Assembly (NCBI GenBank): GCA_050946275.1
Contig: JBMNUM010000007.1
Location: forward strand, 35,679-99,678
DNA length: 64,000 nt
Direction: 5' to 3'
From: JBMNUM01 sp050946275
Lineage (GTDB): Bacteria > Actinomycetota > Coriobacteriia > Coriobacteriales > CADBOM01
Below are positions 8,284 through 16,451 of the stretch, piece after piece. The first letter of the stretch is position 1; every line of letters starts with the position of its first letter. A program made the position numbers and the translations under genes. Under the pieces are notes generated by a model, which saw nothing but the letters and a program-made list of their open reading frames with translations, was not told the origin of the DNA and did not search any database.

Positions 8284-9789
8284 ATGGCGCACAAGGGAAC
8301 GCATCTCAAGAAGAACGCAGCGGGCTCCGCTTACCATGGCAACCGCGGCATAGCCGTGGTCTTCATCGCCATCGCTCTCGCGCTCATGCTCATTCCCTCC
8401 GTCGGTATGATCTGGTTCCCGACGGAAAGCACCTCGGGAGTTGACGAGCCGGCTGCAGCGCCGTCTCTCGTCGATGGCGATGGCGGCCCGAACGCCGCCC
8501 TGCTCTCCGATGCGGGCGCCTACTTCGAGGACCACTTCGCGTTCCGCAACGAGATGATCACCGCATATGCGCGTATGCTCGCGCCGATGGGGGAGTCGGT
8601 CACGGATCAGGTCGTGGTGGGCGACGACGGTTGGCTGTTCTACGGGTTGACGCTGCCCGACTACCTCGGCCAGTCGACTTTGTCGGATCGAGCCCTCAAC
8701 AACATCGCCCACAACCTCGTGTTTATGCAGGGCTATGCCAACTCGAAGGGGGCGGATTTCGTCTTCGCAGTGGCGCCGAATAAGAACACGCTGTACCCCG
8801 AGCACATGCCGGCGCGCTATGTGAGAAGCGATGCGCCCGGCAACTGGGAGCGGTTGAAGCCGGTTCTCTACGACCACGGTGTGCGCTATGTCGACCTGTT
8901 CGAGAAGCTCGGGGAGGTCGACGAGGTCCTCTACCTCAAGACCGATTCCCATTGGGACAACAGGGGAGCGCTCATCGCGGCAAACGCGTTGCTTGCCGCA
9001 TTCGAGCGGCCCGCGCTCGCATACGACGAAGCCGCATGGATCACGCGGGATGATTTCACGGGCGATATCGCCAAGATGCTCTATCCCGCCGACCCGGGAG
9101 CCGAGGAGCAGAGCTATGTTATCGGCGTGAACGATGGGGAGGGCTTTGCCGGCGAAGCCTGGTCGTATGTTCAGGGGTCGACCGTCGAGGATGACGTCGT
9201 CGAGACGCGCAGTGCCGGCAAGCGCAGCGCCCAGGACGCGAAGCGCCTGCTCGTGTACAGGGACTCGTTCGCCAACGCGCTCATCCCATACCTATCGACG
9301 GCGTTCCAGAACTCGCTCTTCACGAAGCTCGTTCCCTACGATGCCGGGCAGATCGACGCATTCGACGCGGACTGCGTGGTCGTGGAGCGCGCCGAGCGGC
9401 ACCTGTACTATCTGGCCGAGCACGCGCCGATCATCCCCGCGCCGAAGGTCGCCCTCCCGTTCGACACTGGGGTGGGAGACGATGGCGACATGGACGCCAC
9501 GACGCTCGAGCGCAGCGAGAACGGGCCGTATGAGGTTCTCTCCGGCGTGCTCGACGGACGCGTCGAGGGGGACGGCGTGCGCATCTTCGCCGAGGTGCTC
9601 GGCGCAGACGGAAAGACGACAATCTACGAGGCGTCGCTCGTGACCGTTCCGGAGGACGACGAGTCGGGTACGGCGGCGTCGGACTATGGCTACGAGGTCT
9701 ATCTGCCGTCCGAGGTGGTTCCCGTCAACGCGACGATCCGCATTCTCGCGGCAGATGACGGGAGACTTCTCGGGGCAAAGACGTTTTGA
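8284..9789 (+). CDS. AlgJ/AlgX-like (DHHW/SGNH-type) acetyltransferase partner
   Basis: A 501-residue protein with one N-terminal membrane segment (GIAVVFIAIALALMLIPSVG) and an extracytoplasmic domain. The family landmarks are FEDHFAFRNEMITAY, VVGDDGWLFYG, the TDSHWDNRGA motif (His-Trp of DHHW proteins) and YRDSFANALIPYLS, whose Ser fits the SGNH nucleophile. In alginate systems AlgJ/AlgX accept acetyl from AlgI and place it on the polymer outside the membrane. Here it directly follows the MBOAT gene and has a GGGGGGTGAG ribosome-binding site. The C-terminal about 120 residues are a beta-rich extension I do not recognise. Confidence 0.8.
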   Translation: MAHKGTHLKKNAAGSAYHGNRGIAVVFIAIALALMLIPSVGMIWFPTESTSGVDEPAAAPSLVDGDGGPNAALLSDAGAYFEDHFAFRNEMITAYARMLAPMGESVTDQVVVGDDGWLFYGLTLPDYLGQSTLSDRALNNIAHNLVFMQGYANSKGADFVFAVAPNKNTLYPEHMPARYVRSDAPGNWERLKPVLYDHGVRYVDLFEKLGEVDEVLYLKTDSHWDNRGALIAANALLAAFERPALAYDEAAWITRDDFTGDIAKMLYPADPGAEEQSYVIGVNDGEGFAGEAWSYVQGSTVEDDVVETRSAGKRSAQDAKRLLVYRDSFANALIPYLSTAFQNSLFTKLVPYDAGQIDAFDADCVVVERAERHLYYLAEHAPIIPAPKVALPFDTGVGDDGDMDATTLERSENGPYEVLSGVLDGRVEGDGVRIFAEVLGADGKTTIYEASLVTVPEDDESGTAASDYGYEVYLPSEVVPVNATIRILAADDGRLLGAKTF

Positions 9790-9828
9790 TGGGCAGGTAA
9801 GACCGTCGTCTCTGACTCATCGGGCTAG

Positions 9829-10767
9829 GTGATGGATATGGAAGATGCTGTCAAGATCGCCGCGATGGCGACCGATGCCGACGCCGAGGTGCGCGGTGCG
9901 GCCGCCGATGCTCTCGGAAGCATGGACGAGGCCGCGGCGTTCCCCTTGTTGGTGAACCTGCTGGCCGACCCCGACCGCCGCGTGCGCATCGCAGCCGTGC
10001 GGTCGCTCGGCAACCTGCGCAGCGCGCATGCGTTCGACGTGCTTCTCCCGCTTCTCGAGGAGGGCGATGCCGAACTGACCTGCGAGGTGCTCGCGGCGTT
10101 TGCCAAAACAGGCGATGAGCGCGCATTCGCACCCGTCGTCGTTCGGCTCTTCGACGTGGACGATGCCGTCAGGCAAAACGCCGCGGCTGCGGTCGGCCGC
10201 CTGCGAAACCCCTCCGCATTCGAGCCGCTGATGATGTGCCTTGATGACGACGTTGAGTGGGTGAGGGCGAACAGCGCCCTGTCGCTCGGTCAGCTCGGCT
10301 GCGTCGAGGCCGCGTCGCGCCTGCGCGAGATAGCCGACTCTCAAGACACCGCAACCGTGCGCGCCAACGCGGTGACGGCGCTCGGGGAGCTCGCATCGGC
10401 GGATACGGGGATCTCCCCGTTTCTCATGGAGGTCGCCGGCGATGCGGCGGAGGATGCGCGGGTGCGCGTCGCCGCGGTGCTGGCCCTCGCATCTGGCTTC
10501 CAGGAGCTCGGCAAGCGCGATGAGGACCTGGCCTCCCGGGTCCTCGGCATCGTGTTCGCGCTGGCGGGGGAGGAGCCCGACGATGACGTCCGCTCGACGT
10601 GCATCTGGGCGCTCGGCGAGCTTTGCCGCGCCGAGAGCGTTGAGGAGCTCGGACTGGATCCCGCCGCGCTCGACCAGGTGGCGGCCCTTCTCGAGAAGGC
10701 GCAGGGCGACCCGCACGAGTGGTGTGCCCGCTACGCCGAGGAGGCTCTCGTCAAGGTGCGGGGCTGA
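9829..10767 (+). CDS. HEAT-repeat (PBS-lyase type) protein
   Basis: About 312 residues built from 30-residue helical repeats: DPDRRVRIAAVRSLGNL, DAVRQNAAAAVGRL, VEWVRANSALSLGQLG, ATVRANAVTALGEL and others. Such proteins are protein-interaction scaffolds or, in phycobilisome lyases, chaperone-like; no enzymatic residues stand out. Start is GTG 9829 or ATG 9832, with only a weak AGG upstream. It is 39 bp after the AlgJ-like gene and is followed by a long non-coding gap holding a large hairpin, so it probably ends the surface-gene transcript. Confidence 0.75.
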   Translation: MMDMEDAVKIAAMATDADAEVRGAAADALGSMDEAAAFPLLVNLLADPDRRVRIAAVRSLGNLRSAHAFDVLLPLLEEGDAELTCEVLAAFAKTGDERAFAPVVVRLFDVDDAVRQNAAAAVGRLRNPSAFEPLMMCLDDDVEWVRANSALSLGQLGCVEAASRLREIADSQDTATVRANAVTALGELASADTGISPFLMEVAGDAAEDARVRVAAVLALASGFQELGKRDEDLASRVLGIVFALAGEEPDDDVRSTCIWALGELCRAESVEELGLDPAALDQVAALLEKAQGDPHEWCARYAEEALVKVRG

Positions 10768-10835
10768 GACCGTCCGCATTGCCGGCAGGCCATCGCCTGC
10801 GCAGGGCCCCGGATAGAAGCCGCGCCGTGGGGCCC

Positions 10836-10944
10836 TGGCAACTTTGCACGGAAAAGGGCGGATGGGACGCCCTTTTCCGTGCAAAGTTGCCAAGAATCAG
10901 CCCCTCAAGCCGAAAAGGGCGCCCTTTTTCGAACGAAGTTGCAA
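10836..10944 (+). repeat. Compound hairpin repeat element, copy A
   Basis: Most of the 357-bp gap between the HEAT gene and infA is this element. First comes a perfect 25-bp stem (10836-10860 against 10868-10892; arm begins TGGCAACTTTGCACGG) with a 7-nt loop. It is followed by AGAATCAG-CCCCTCAAG and a second near-perfect palindrome, CGAAAAGGGC/GCCCTTTTTCG (10911-10931), then AACGAAGTTGC. The reverse complement of 43764-43874 has the same order of parts. It may act as a terminator, REP-like element or MITE. Between it and infA I see nothing else certain. Confidence 0.8.
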
Positions 10945-11124
10945 GCCCGCCCCACCGTCAGGCGCCAACCGCATGCTTCGGGAGTCTTCCGGAGGTTCGC
11001 TTCCGGCCGATCGACGAGTTGCGGATTGCATATTCCGTCCATGGATTTGGGTGTTGCCCCGTGCCTTGACGCGCGGGTAACATAACAGACTGCCGTTATT
11101 CGCTTCTATTGAAGAGGAAATGAT

Positions 11125-11343
11125 TTGAGCAAGGGAGACGCCATAGAGCTTGAGGGCACGGTCGTAGAGCCGCTGCCCAACGCGATGTTTCGCGTGGAAC
11201 TGGAGAACGGGCACATCGTGCTCGCGCACATTTCCGGCAAGATGAGGATGCATTATATCCGCATCCTGCCCGGTGACAAGGTCACCGTGGAGCTTTCCCC
11301 GTACGATCTGTCCCGCGGACGGATCACGTACCGCTTCAAGTAG
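11125..11343 (+). CDS. infA: Translation initiation factor IF-1
   Basis: A 72-residue OB-fold protein with the standard IF-1 sequence (KGDAIELEGTVVEPLPNAMF, HISGKMRMHYIRILPGDKV, LSPYDLSRGRI). It binds the ribosomal A site during initiation. The start is TTG, with GAGGAAA upstream at good spacing; no ATG fits. It opens the alpha ribosomal operon, with rpmJ 78 bp downstream. Confidence 0.97.
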   Translation: MSKGDAIELEGTVVEPLPNAMFRVELENGHIVLAHISGKMRMHYIRILPGDKVTVELSPYDLSRGRITYRFK

Positions 11344-11421
11344 AGCGCACAACGTCCGAAAATCAACGCCTGCGGCTGCGGCGTGTATATAGAGAGAAAT
11401 GTGTCCGAAAGGAACGAGGAA

Positions 11422-11535
11422 ATGAAAGTTCGTCCTTCTGTGAAGAAGATGTGTGACAAATGTAAGGTTATCCGGCGCCACGGCCGCGTGCTCGTCATCT
11501 GCGAGAACCCGCGCCATAAGCAGCGCCAGGGCTAA
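11422..11535 (+). CDS. rpmJ: 50S ribosomal protein L36
   Basis: A 37-residue protein (MKVRPSVKKMCDKCK start, RRHGRVLVICENPRHKQRQG end). It keeps the zinc-binding Cys/Cys/Cys/His set (C-x2-C, then C and H), so it is the zinc-containing form. The site AACGAGGAA precedes ATG 11422. It sits between infA and rpsM as in most bacteria. Confidence 0.97.
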   Translation: MKVRPSVKKMCDKCKVIRRHGRVLVICENPRHKQRQG

Positions 11536-11549
11536 GAGAGGAGTTTCAA

Positions 11550-11918
11550 TTGGCCCGTATAGTCGGTGTAGACTTGCCGCGTGACAAGCGAGTCGAGATT
11601 GGTTTGACATACATTTACGGTATTGGACTGACCACGTCCAAGAAGATCCTTGCAGCCACCGGGGTTAACCCCGACACTCGCGTGAGGGACCTCACCGAGG
11701 ACGAGGTGGTCAAGCTCAGGGATTACATCGATGCGAACCTGCAGGTCGAGGGTGACCTTCGCAGGGAGACCATCCAGAACATCAACAGGTTGAAGGAAAT
11801 CGGATGCTATCGCGGTCTTCGTCACCGCAGGGGACTTCCGGTTCGTGGCCAACGCACGCACACGAACGCGCGCACGCGCAAGGGTCCTCGTAAGCAAATC
11901 GGCGGAAAGAAGAAATAA
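11550..11918 (+). CDS. rpsM: 30S ribosomal protein S13
   Basis: 122 residues with the typical S13 sequence (ARIVGVDLPRDKRVEIGLTY, YGIGLTTSKKILAATGV, RGLRHRRGLPVRGQRT, basic KKK end). It contacts the 30S head and the P-site tRNA. The start codon is TTG, after GAGAGGAG. It is 14 bp after rpmJ. Confidence 0.97.
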   Translation: MARIVGVDLPRDKRVEIGLTYIYGIGLTTSKKILAATGVNPDTRVRDLTEDEVVKLRDYIDANLQVEGDLRRETIQNINRLKEIGCYRGLRHRRGLPVRGQRTHTNARTRKGPRKQIGGKKK

Positions 11919-11920
11919 CG

Positions 11921-12319
11921 ATGGCACAGAAGAGAAACACGCAAACGCGCATCAGGCGTTCTGAGCGCAAGAACATCGCCGTTGGACAGGCGCACATCAA
12001 GTCCACCTTCAACAACACGATCGTGTCCATCACGGACACGCAGGGCAACGTGATCGCCTGGCAGTCCGCTGGCACCGTTGGCTTCAAGGGTTCGCGTAAG
12101 TCGACCCCGTTCGCGGCTCAGATGGCCGCCGAGGCCTGCGCCAAGACCGCCCAGGAGCACGGTCTTCGCAAGATCACCGTGTTCGTGAAGGGCCCCGGCC
12201 CTGGCCGCGAGACGGCTATCCGCTCTCTGCAGGCCGCTGGCCTCGAGGTCACCGCAATCCAGGATTGCACGCCCATTCCGCACAACGGCTGCCGCCCCCG
12301 CAAGCGCCGCCGCGTTTAA
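11921..12319 (+). CDS. rpsK: 30S ribosomal protein S11
   Basis: 132 residues. AHIKSTFNNTIVSITDTQGN and GPGPGRETAIRSLQAAGLEV are hallmark S11 segments, and the end RPRKRRRV is typical. It forms part of the 30S platform. It starts 2 bp after the rpsM stop, so translation is probably coupled. Confidence 0.98.
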   Translation: MAQKRNTQTRIRRSERKNIAVGQAHIKSTFNNTIVSITDTQGNVIAWQSAGTVGFKGSRKSTPFAAQMAAEACAKTAQEHGLRKITVFVKGPGPGRETAIRSLQAAGLEVTAIQDCTPIPHNGCRPRKRRRV

Positions 12320-12337
12320 TCGAAAGGAACAACTGCA

Positions 12338-12934
12338 ATGGCAATTGATAGGACTCCGGTTCTGAAGCGCTGCCGGCAGCTTGGCATCGATCCGGTCGTC
12401 TTGGGCTACGATTCCAAGAAGACCTCCAACCGCCAGCCGGCCAATCGCCGTCGCGAGAGCGAGTACGGCGCGCAGCTCCGTGAGAAGCAGAAGGCAAAGT
12501 TCATCTACGGTGTGCTCGAGAAGCAGTTCCGTGGCTACTTCAAGAAGGCCAAGGCCATGCCCGGCGTCACCGGCGACAACCTCATGAGGATTCTCGAGTC
12601 CAGGCTCGACAACGTCGTCTTCCGTCTGGGCTTCGCCAAGACCCGCAAGCAGTCCCGCCAGGTTGTCACGCACGGCCACATCAAGGTCAACGGCCGCCGC
12701 GTCGACATCCCGTCCTACCGTGTGAAGGCCGGTGACGTCATCGAGGTCATGCCCAAGTCCAAGGACCTGCTCATGATCAAGTCGGCGCTCATCAGCAATG
12801 AGCACATGGAGGTTCCCGGCTGGCTCGAGGTCGACATTGAGAAGCTGACCGGCTCGGTGCTCTCGCTTCCGACCCGCGATCAGATCGACCTGGACATTCG
12901 CGAGCAGCTCATCGTCGAGCTCTACTCGAAGTAA
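12338..12934 (+). CDS. rpsD: 30S ribosomal protein S4
   Basis: 198 residues with N-terminal S4 domain sequence (YGVLEKQFRGYFKKA) and the S4 RNA-binding fold (LESRLDNVVFRLGFAKTRKQ, VNGRRVDIPSYRVKAGD). The N-terminus lacks the four-cysteine zinc site and has a single Cys, so this is the zinc-independent form. S4 nucleates 30S assembly and often represses its own operon. AAAGGAAC precedes the ATG. Confidence 0.97.
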   Translation: MAIDRTPVLKRCRQLGIDPVVLGYDSKKTSNRQPANRRRESEYGAQLREKQKAKFIYGVLEKQFRGYFKKAKAMPGVTGDNLMRILESRLDNVVFRLGFAKTRKQSRQVVTHGHIKVNGRRVDIPSYRVKAGDVIEVMPKSKDLLMIKSALISNEHMEVPGWLEVDIEKLTGSVLSLPTRDQIDLDIREQLIVELYSK

Positions 12935-12959
12935 TGCACCTGCGTAAGGAGGACGCCTC

Positions 12960-13901
12960 ATGTCAGAATTCATAAGGCCCCAGGTCACGGTCGAGACCGT
13001 GAACGACACCTTGGCGCGCTTTATCGTGGAGCCCCTGGAGCGTGGTTACGGCTCCACTCTGGGCAACAGCATGCGCAGGGTCCTGCTCTCCTCGCTGACG
13101 GGTGCGGCTGTCACGGCCATCCAGATCGATGGCGTGCAGCATGAGTTCACCGCTCCGGAGGGCATCGTCGAGGATGTCACCGATATCGTGCTGAATGTCA
13201 AGGGCCTGGTCTTCCAGCCCATGGAGACGGCCGACGAGGCCATCGCCACCATCTCGGCCACCGGCCCCTGCGTCGTCACCGGCGCGGACATCAAGGTCCC
13301 GGCCGAGTTCAACCTCATCAATCCCGAGCATGTGATCGCCACGCTCGCCGAGGGCGGCTCGCTCGAGATGACCATGCGCATCGGCGTTGGCAGGGGCTAC
13401 GTCTCCGCCGACAGCAACAAGCGTCCGGACGACCCGATCGGGATCATCCACACGGACTCGCTGTTCTCGCCCATCGTTCGCTGCGCTATGGACGTCGAGG
13501 ATACCCGTCGCGGCCAGCGCACCGACTACGATCGTCTGGTGCTCGAGGTCGAGACGAACGGATCGACCACGCCGGTCAGCGCCGTGTGCAACGCTGCCGT
13601 GATCATCACGCAGCACATGGATGCGTTCCTGGCACTGCAGGAGGGCAACGAGCCCGTCGTGCAGGAGTCGATTTTCGCTCCGGAGGGTCCGTCCAAGAAC
13701 TTCGAGCTCGAGAAGCAGGTCGAGGACCTCGACCTCTCCGTCCGCTCGTACAACTGCCTCAAGCGCGCCGGCATCCATTCCGTGCGCCAGCTGGTGGACT
13801 ACTCGGAGAACGATCTGCTCAACATCCGTAACTTCGGGGCGAAGTCGATTGAGGAAGTCAAGGACAAGCTTCAGTCGATGGGCCTCAGCCTGAAACTGTA
13901 A
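12960..13901 (+). CDS. rpoA: RNA polymerase alpha subunit
   Basis: 313 residues. The N-terminal dimerisation domain carries RFIVEPLERGYGSTLGNSMR and the C-terminal domain has the helix-hairpin-helix YNCLKRAGIHSVRQLVDYSE and NIRNFGAKSIEEVKDKLQ. The alpha dimer scaffolds polymerase assembly, and its C-terminal domain contacts UP elements and activators. TAAGGAGG precedes the ATG. It is in its usual place between rpsD and rplQ. Confidence 0.98.
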   Translation: MSEFIRPQVTVETVNDTLARFIVEPLERGYGSTLGNSMRRVLLSSLTGAAVTAIQIDGVQHEFTAPEGIVEDVTDIVLNVKGLVFQPMETADEAIATISATGPCVVTGADIKVPAEFNLINPEHVIATLAEGGSLEMTMRIGVGRGYVSADSNKRPDDPIGIIHTDSLFSPIVRCAMDVEDTRRGQRTDYDRLVLEVETNGSTTPVSAVCNAAVIITQHMDAFLALQEGNEPVVQESIFAPEGPSKNFELEKQVEDLDLSVRSYNCLKRAGIHSVRQLVDYSENDLLNIRNFGAKSIEEVKDKLQSMGLSLKL

Positions 13902-13922
13902 AAAAACTAGGGGAGAAGCGCT

Positions 13923-14603
13923 ATGAGACATCGCAAGAAGGGCCGCAAGCTGGGTACGAGCCCGGCCCACACCAAGGCAATCAAGAAGAACCTCACCGCC
14001 GCGCTCCTGGCCAACGACCGCATCAAGACGACGATGCCGCGCGCCAAGGAGATCCGCGGCCAGGTCGACCGCGTCATCACGTGGGCGAAGCGCGGCGACG
14101 TGCATTCGCGTCGTCTGGCCATCGCGAAGGTCGGAGATAAGGAAATCGTCCGCGAGATCTTCGAGAAGGTCGAGCAGGGCATGTTCGCCGGCCGCAACGG
14201 CGGGTACACGAGGATCATCCGTCTCGGCAACCGCAAGGGTGACAACGCCGAGATGGTCATCATCGAGCTCGTGACCGAGGCTCTTGCCAACGCTCCTGTT
14301 GTCGAGGACAAGAAGGAGAAGAAGGACAAGAAGGAGAAGAAACTCCGCGGCAAGGCTGCTGAGAAGCAGGCCGAGGAGGAGCTCGTCGAGAAGTTCAAGT
14401 TCACCGACGAGGCCGCCGATGTCGTCGAGGAGCCCGCTGAGGCCGTTGAGGCCGAGGCCGAGGAGGCCGTTGAGGCTGAGGCCGAGGAGGTTGTCGAGGA
14501 GGTTGCCGAGGAGGCAGCCGAGGACGTCGCCGAGGCCGAGGAGGCTGCTGAGGCCGTCGAGGAGGCAGCGGAGGAAGCTGCCGAGGAGACGACCGAGGAG
14601 TAA
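13923..14603 (+). CDS. rplQ: 50S ribosomal protein L17 with long acidic C-terminal tail
   Basis: The first ~118 residues are a normal L17 (MRHRKKGRKLGTSPAHTKAI, GGYTRIIRLGNRKGDNAEMV). L17 usually ends near residue 120-130. Here a Lys/Glu stretch (DKKEKKDKKEKKLRG) leads into ~75 residues of almost only Glu, Ala and Val, for 226 in total. The tail is probably disordered and strongly negative. It is translated in frame with normal codon use and ends before a terminator, so it is not an assembly artefact on this evidence. It ends the alpha operon; truA and cobalt-transport genes often found next are absent. Confidence 0.95.
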   Translation: MRHRKKGRKLGTSPAHTKAIKKNLTAALLANDRIKTTMPRAKEIRGQVDRVITWAKRGDVHSRRLAIAKVGDKEIVREIFEKVEQGMFAGRNGGYTRIIRLGNRKGDNAEMVIIELVTEALANAPVVEDKKEKKDKKEKKLRGKAAEKQAEEELVEKFKFTDEAADVVEEPAEAVEAEAEEAVEAEAEEVVEEVAEEAAEDVAEAEEAAEAVEEAAEEAAEETTEE

Positions 14604-14621
14604 TCCGTCTTTCATCGAGAG

Positions 14622-14655
14622 AGGGGCCGGGCGGGGGAACTCGTCCGGCCCCTTT
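14622..14655 (+). terminator. Terminator of the alpha ribosomal operon
   Basis: Stem AGGGGCCGG/CCGGCCCCT with a 14-nt loop, followed by TT. It lies 19 bp after rplQ and just before the ribosome-binding site of the next gene. Confidence 0.8.
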
Positions 14656-14684
14656 GCACAATCTGCAACCGAGAGGAGGGTCCC

Positions 14685-16313
14685 ATGTTCCTAGACTCCA
14701 TTCCCGAGCCGCAGGGAGAGCGTGCGCACTCGCTGTTGGAGAAGCAGGCTGCGTCTCGAATCGCCGCCAGGGACTCCTCCGTCTTCGGTCTTCCCGAGGA
14801 CGATGCCGCCCATGCGCGCTCCTTCATGGGGTGGACCAACCTTGCCGTGGAACCTCCGGTGGAACCTGCCGATATCGATGCTTTCGCATCCGCCGTGCGC
14901 GAGGAGGGCCTCGACGATATCGTTCTCATCGGTCAAGGCGGCTCCTCGCAGGCGCCTATGACGATGGCATCGCTGCTCGATCGGGCTGGCGAGCTACCGG
15001 TCGGTTTTCACACCATGGATTCTCTCGCATCAGACGATGTTCGCGGCGTTCTCGAGGCAATCGACCCCGAGCGCACGCTCTTCATCGTCTCCTCGAAGTC
15101 GGGCTCGACGATCGAGCCGAACGCGATCTTCTCCTGCGTATGGGGCTGGCTGCACGAGCAGCTGGGCGACGATGCGGGAAATCGCTTCGTCGCCATCACC
15201 GATCCCGGGAGCAAGCTCGAGGAACGTGCTGGCGAATTGGGCTTTCGCGCGGTGTTCAACGGCGAGCCGACGGTTGGCGGACGCTTTTCCGCGCTCTCCG
15301 TCTTCGGACTGGTGCCATTCGCCTGCATGGGCGTGAACGTGGCCGCCCTCATCGACCGCTGCGCCGAGGTCGAGCGCCTCTGCGGTCTGGATACCATGGA
15401 CAACCCGGCGTTGCGACTCGCGGGTTTCGTCAGCGACAATCGCGCGGACGGAAGAGACAAGATCGCATTCCACTTCGATGGCGGCAGCGAGGCGCTCGGC
15501 TTCTGGCTCGAGCAGCTCATCGCCGAGTCGCTTGGCAAGAACGGCCGCGGGATCCTGCCGAACACGGAACCCGACGACTCGCTGCTCGCGAGGCCTCACG
15601 ACGACCGGTGTGCCGTGCTCTATGCGCTCGAGGCGCCCGAGGACGACGCCGCCGCGGGTTCCCTTGCTGCAGATGATGTTCCGTTCGATGCGGTGAAGAT
15701 ATATATCGCGAGGCCCGAGGACGTCGCCCTGCATTTCGTGGTGTGGGAGCACGCCGTCTCCCTGCTCGGCGTCGACCTCGGGGTGAATCCCTACGACCAG
15801 CCCGACGTTGAGTCGACGAAGCGCAACGTGCGCGCCCTGCTCTTCGACGATGATGCGAGTGCCGCCCCGCATGTCGCCGCAACGGTGCGAACGGACGATG
15901 CGATCATCGAGATCTCGGACGCGCTGTGCTCAGATGACGAGCTTCCCGAGGACGAGGATGCAGCGCTCGAGCTGCTCTTGGCCTCGATTCGGCCGGGCGA
16001 TTATTTCTCGATCAACGCGTTCGTTCCCTACGACGAAGGCCTCGAGCAGCTGCGCCACGAGGTCGCTGACGTGTACGGGTGCGCCTCTTGTCTCGAGATG
16101 GGGCCGCGCTATCTCCATTCGATCGGCCAGCTGCACAAGGGCGGGCCGGACACGGGCGTGTTCCTCATCGTCTCTGCCGACCAGCCGGATGACCTGCAGG
16201 TTCCCGGTCAGTCCTTTGCGCTTGGAGAGCTGGCGACCGCCCAGGCCTACGGCGACTTCGCCGCCCTGAACGCCAACGGGCGTCGCGCCGTCCATATTCA
16301 CCATCTTCTCTAG
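14685..16313 (+). CDS. pgi: Glucose-6-phosphate isomerase, transaldolase-fusion type
   Basis: 542 residues. SIS-type sugar isomerase motifs are present: LIGQGGSSQAPM, FIVSSKSGSTIEPNA, and VGGRFSALSVFG. NPYDQPDVESTKRNVR and the C-terminal GPRYLHSIGQLHKGGPDTGV followed by GQSFALGELATAQAYGDF match the isomerase half of bifunctional transaldolase/phosphoglucose isomerase proteins. No transaldolase domain precedes it, so this is a stand-alone version. It would interconvert glucose-6-P and fructose-6-P. GGAGGG precedes ATG 14685, just after the alpha-operon terminator. Confidence 0.85.
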   Translation: MFLDSIPEPQGERAHSLLEKQAASRIAARDSSVFGLPEDDAAHARSFMGWTNLAVEPPVEPADIDAFASAVREEGLDDIVLIGQGGSSQAPMTMASLLDRAGELPVGFHTMDSLASDDVRGVLEAIDPERTLFIVSSKSGSTIEPNAIFSCVWGWLHEQLGDDAGNRFVAITDPGSKLEERAGELGFRAVFNGEPTVGGRFSALSVFGLVPFACMGVNVAALIDRCAEVERLCGLDTMDNPALRLAGFVSDNRADGRDKIAFHFDGGSEALGFWLEQLIAESLGKNGRGILPNTEPDDSLLARPHDDRCAVLYALEAPEDDAAAGSLAADDVPFDAVKIYIARPEDVALHFVVWEHAVSLLGVDLGVNPYDQPDVESTKRNVRALLFDDDASAAPHVAATVRTDDAIIEISDALCSDDELPEDEDAALELLLASIRPGDYFSINAFVPYDEGLEQLRHEVADVYGCASCLEMGPRYLHSIGQLHKGGPDTGVFLIVSADQPDDLQVPGQSFALGELATAQAYGDFAALNANGRRAVHIHHLL

Positions 16314-16385
16314 CAGAGCGTGACAAACGCGGTCGCCATCATTGTCATGCGCGTCCGATATCCGCACCCGCCAGCGGCGCGCTCT

Positions 16386-16414
16386 TTGTCAGAGCACGGT
16401 AAAGGATTTAAACT
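16386..16414 (+). promoter_or_regulatory. Candidate sigma-70-type promoter for the amidohydrolase gene
   Basis: TTGTCA (16386) and TAAACT (16409) are separated by 17 bp in a locally AT-rich stretch that is unusual for this genome. The downstream gene starts 38 bp later. This was read by eye only. Confidence 0.4.
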
Positions 16415-16451
16415 TTTATATTTGGAGACAAAGCAAGATGGGAGGTAAGCC

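Noticed and set aside
12963..14615. 550-codon minus-strand frame opposite rpoA/rplQ
   Set aside because: It is antisense to certain genes; its Leu/Gly-rich sequence is the complement of Glu/Ala codons in the L17 tail.
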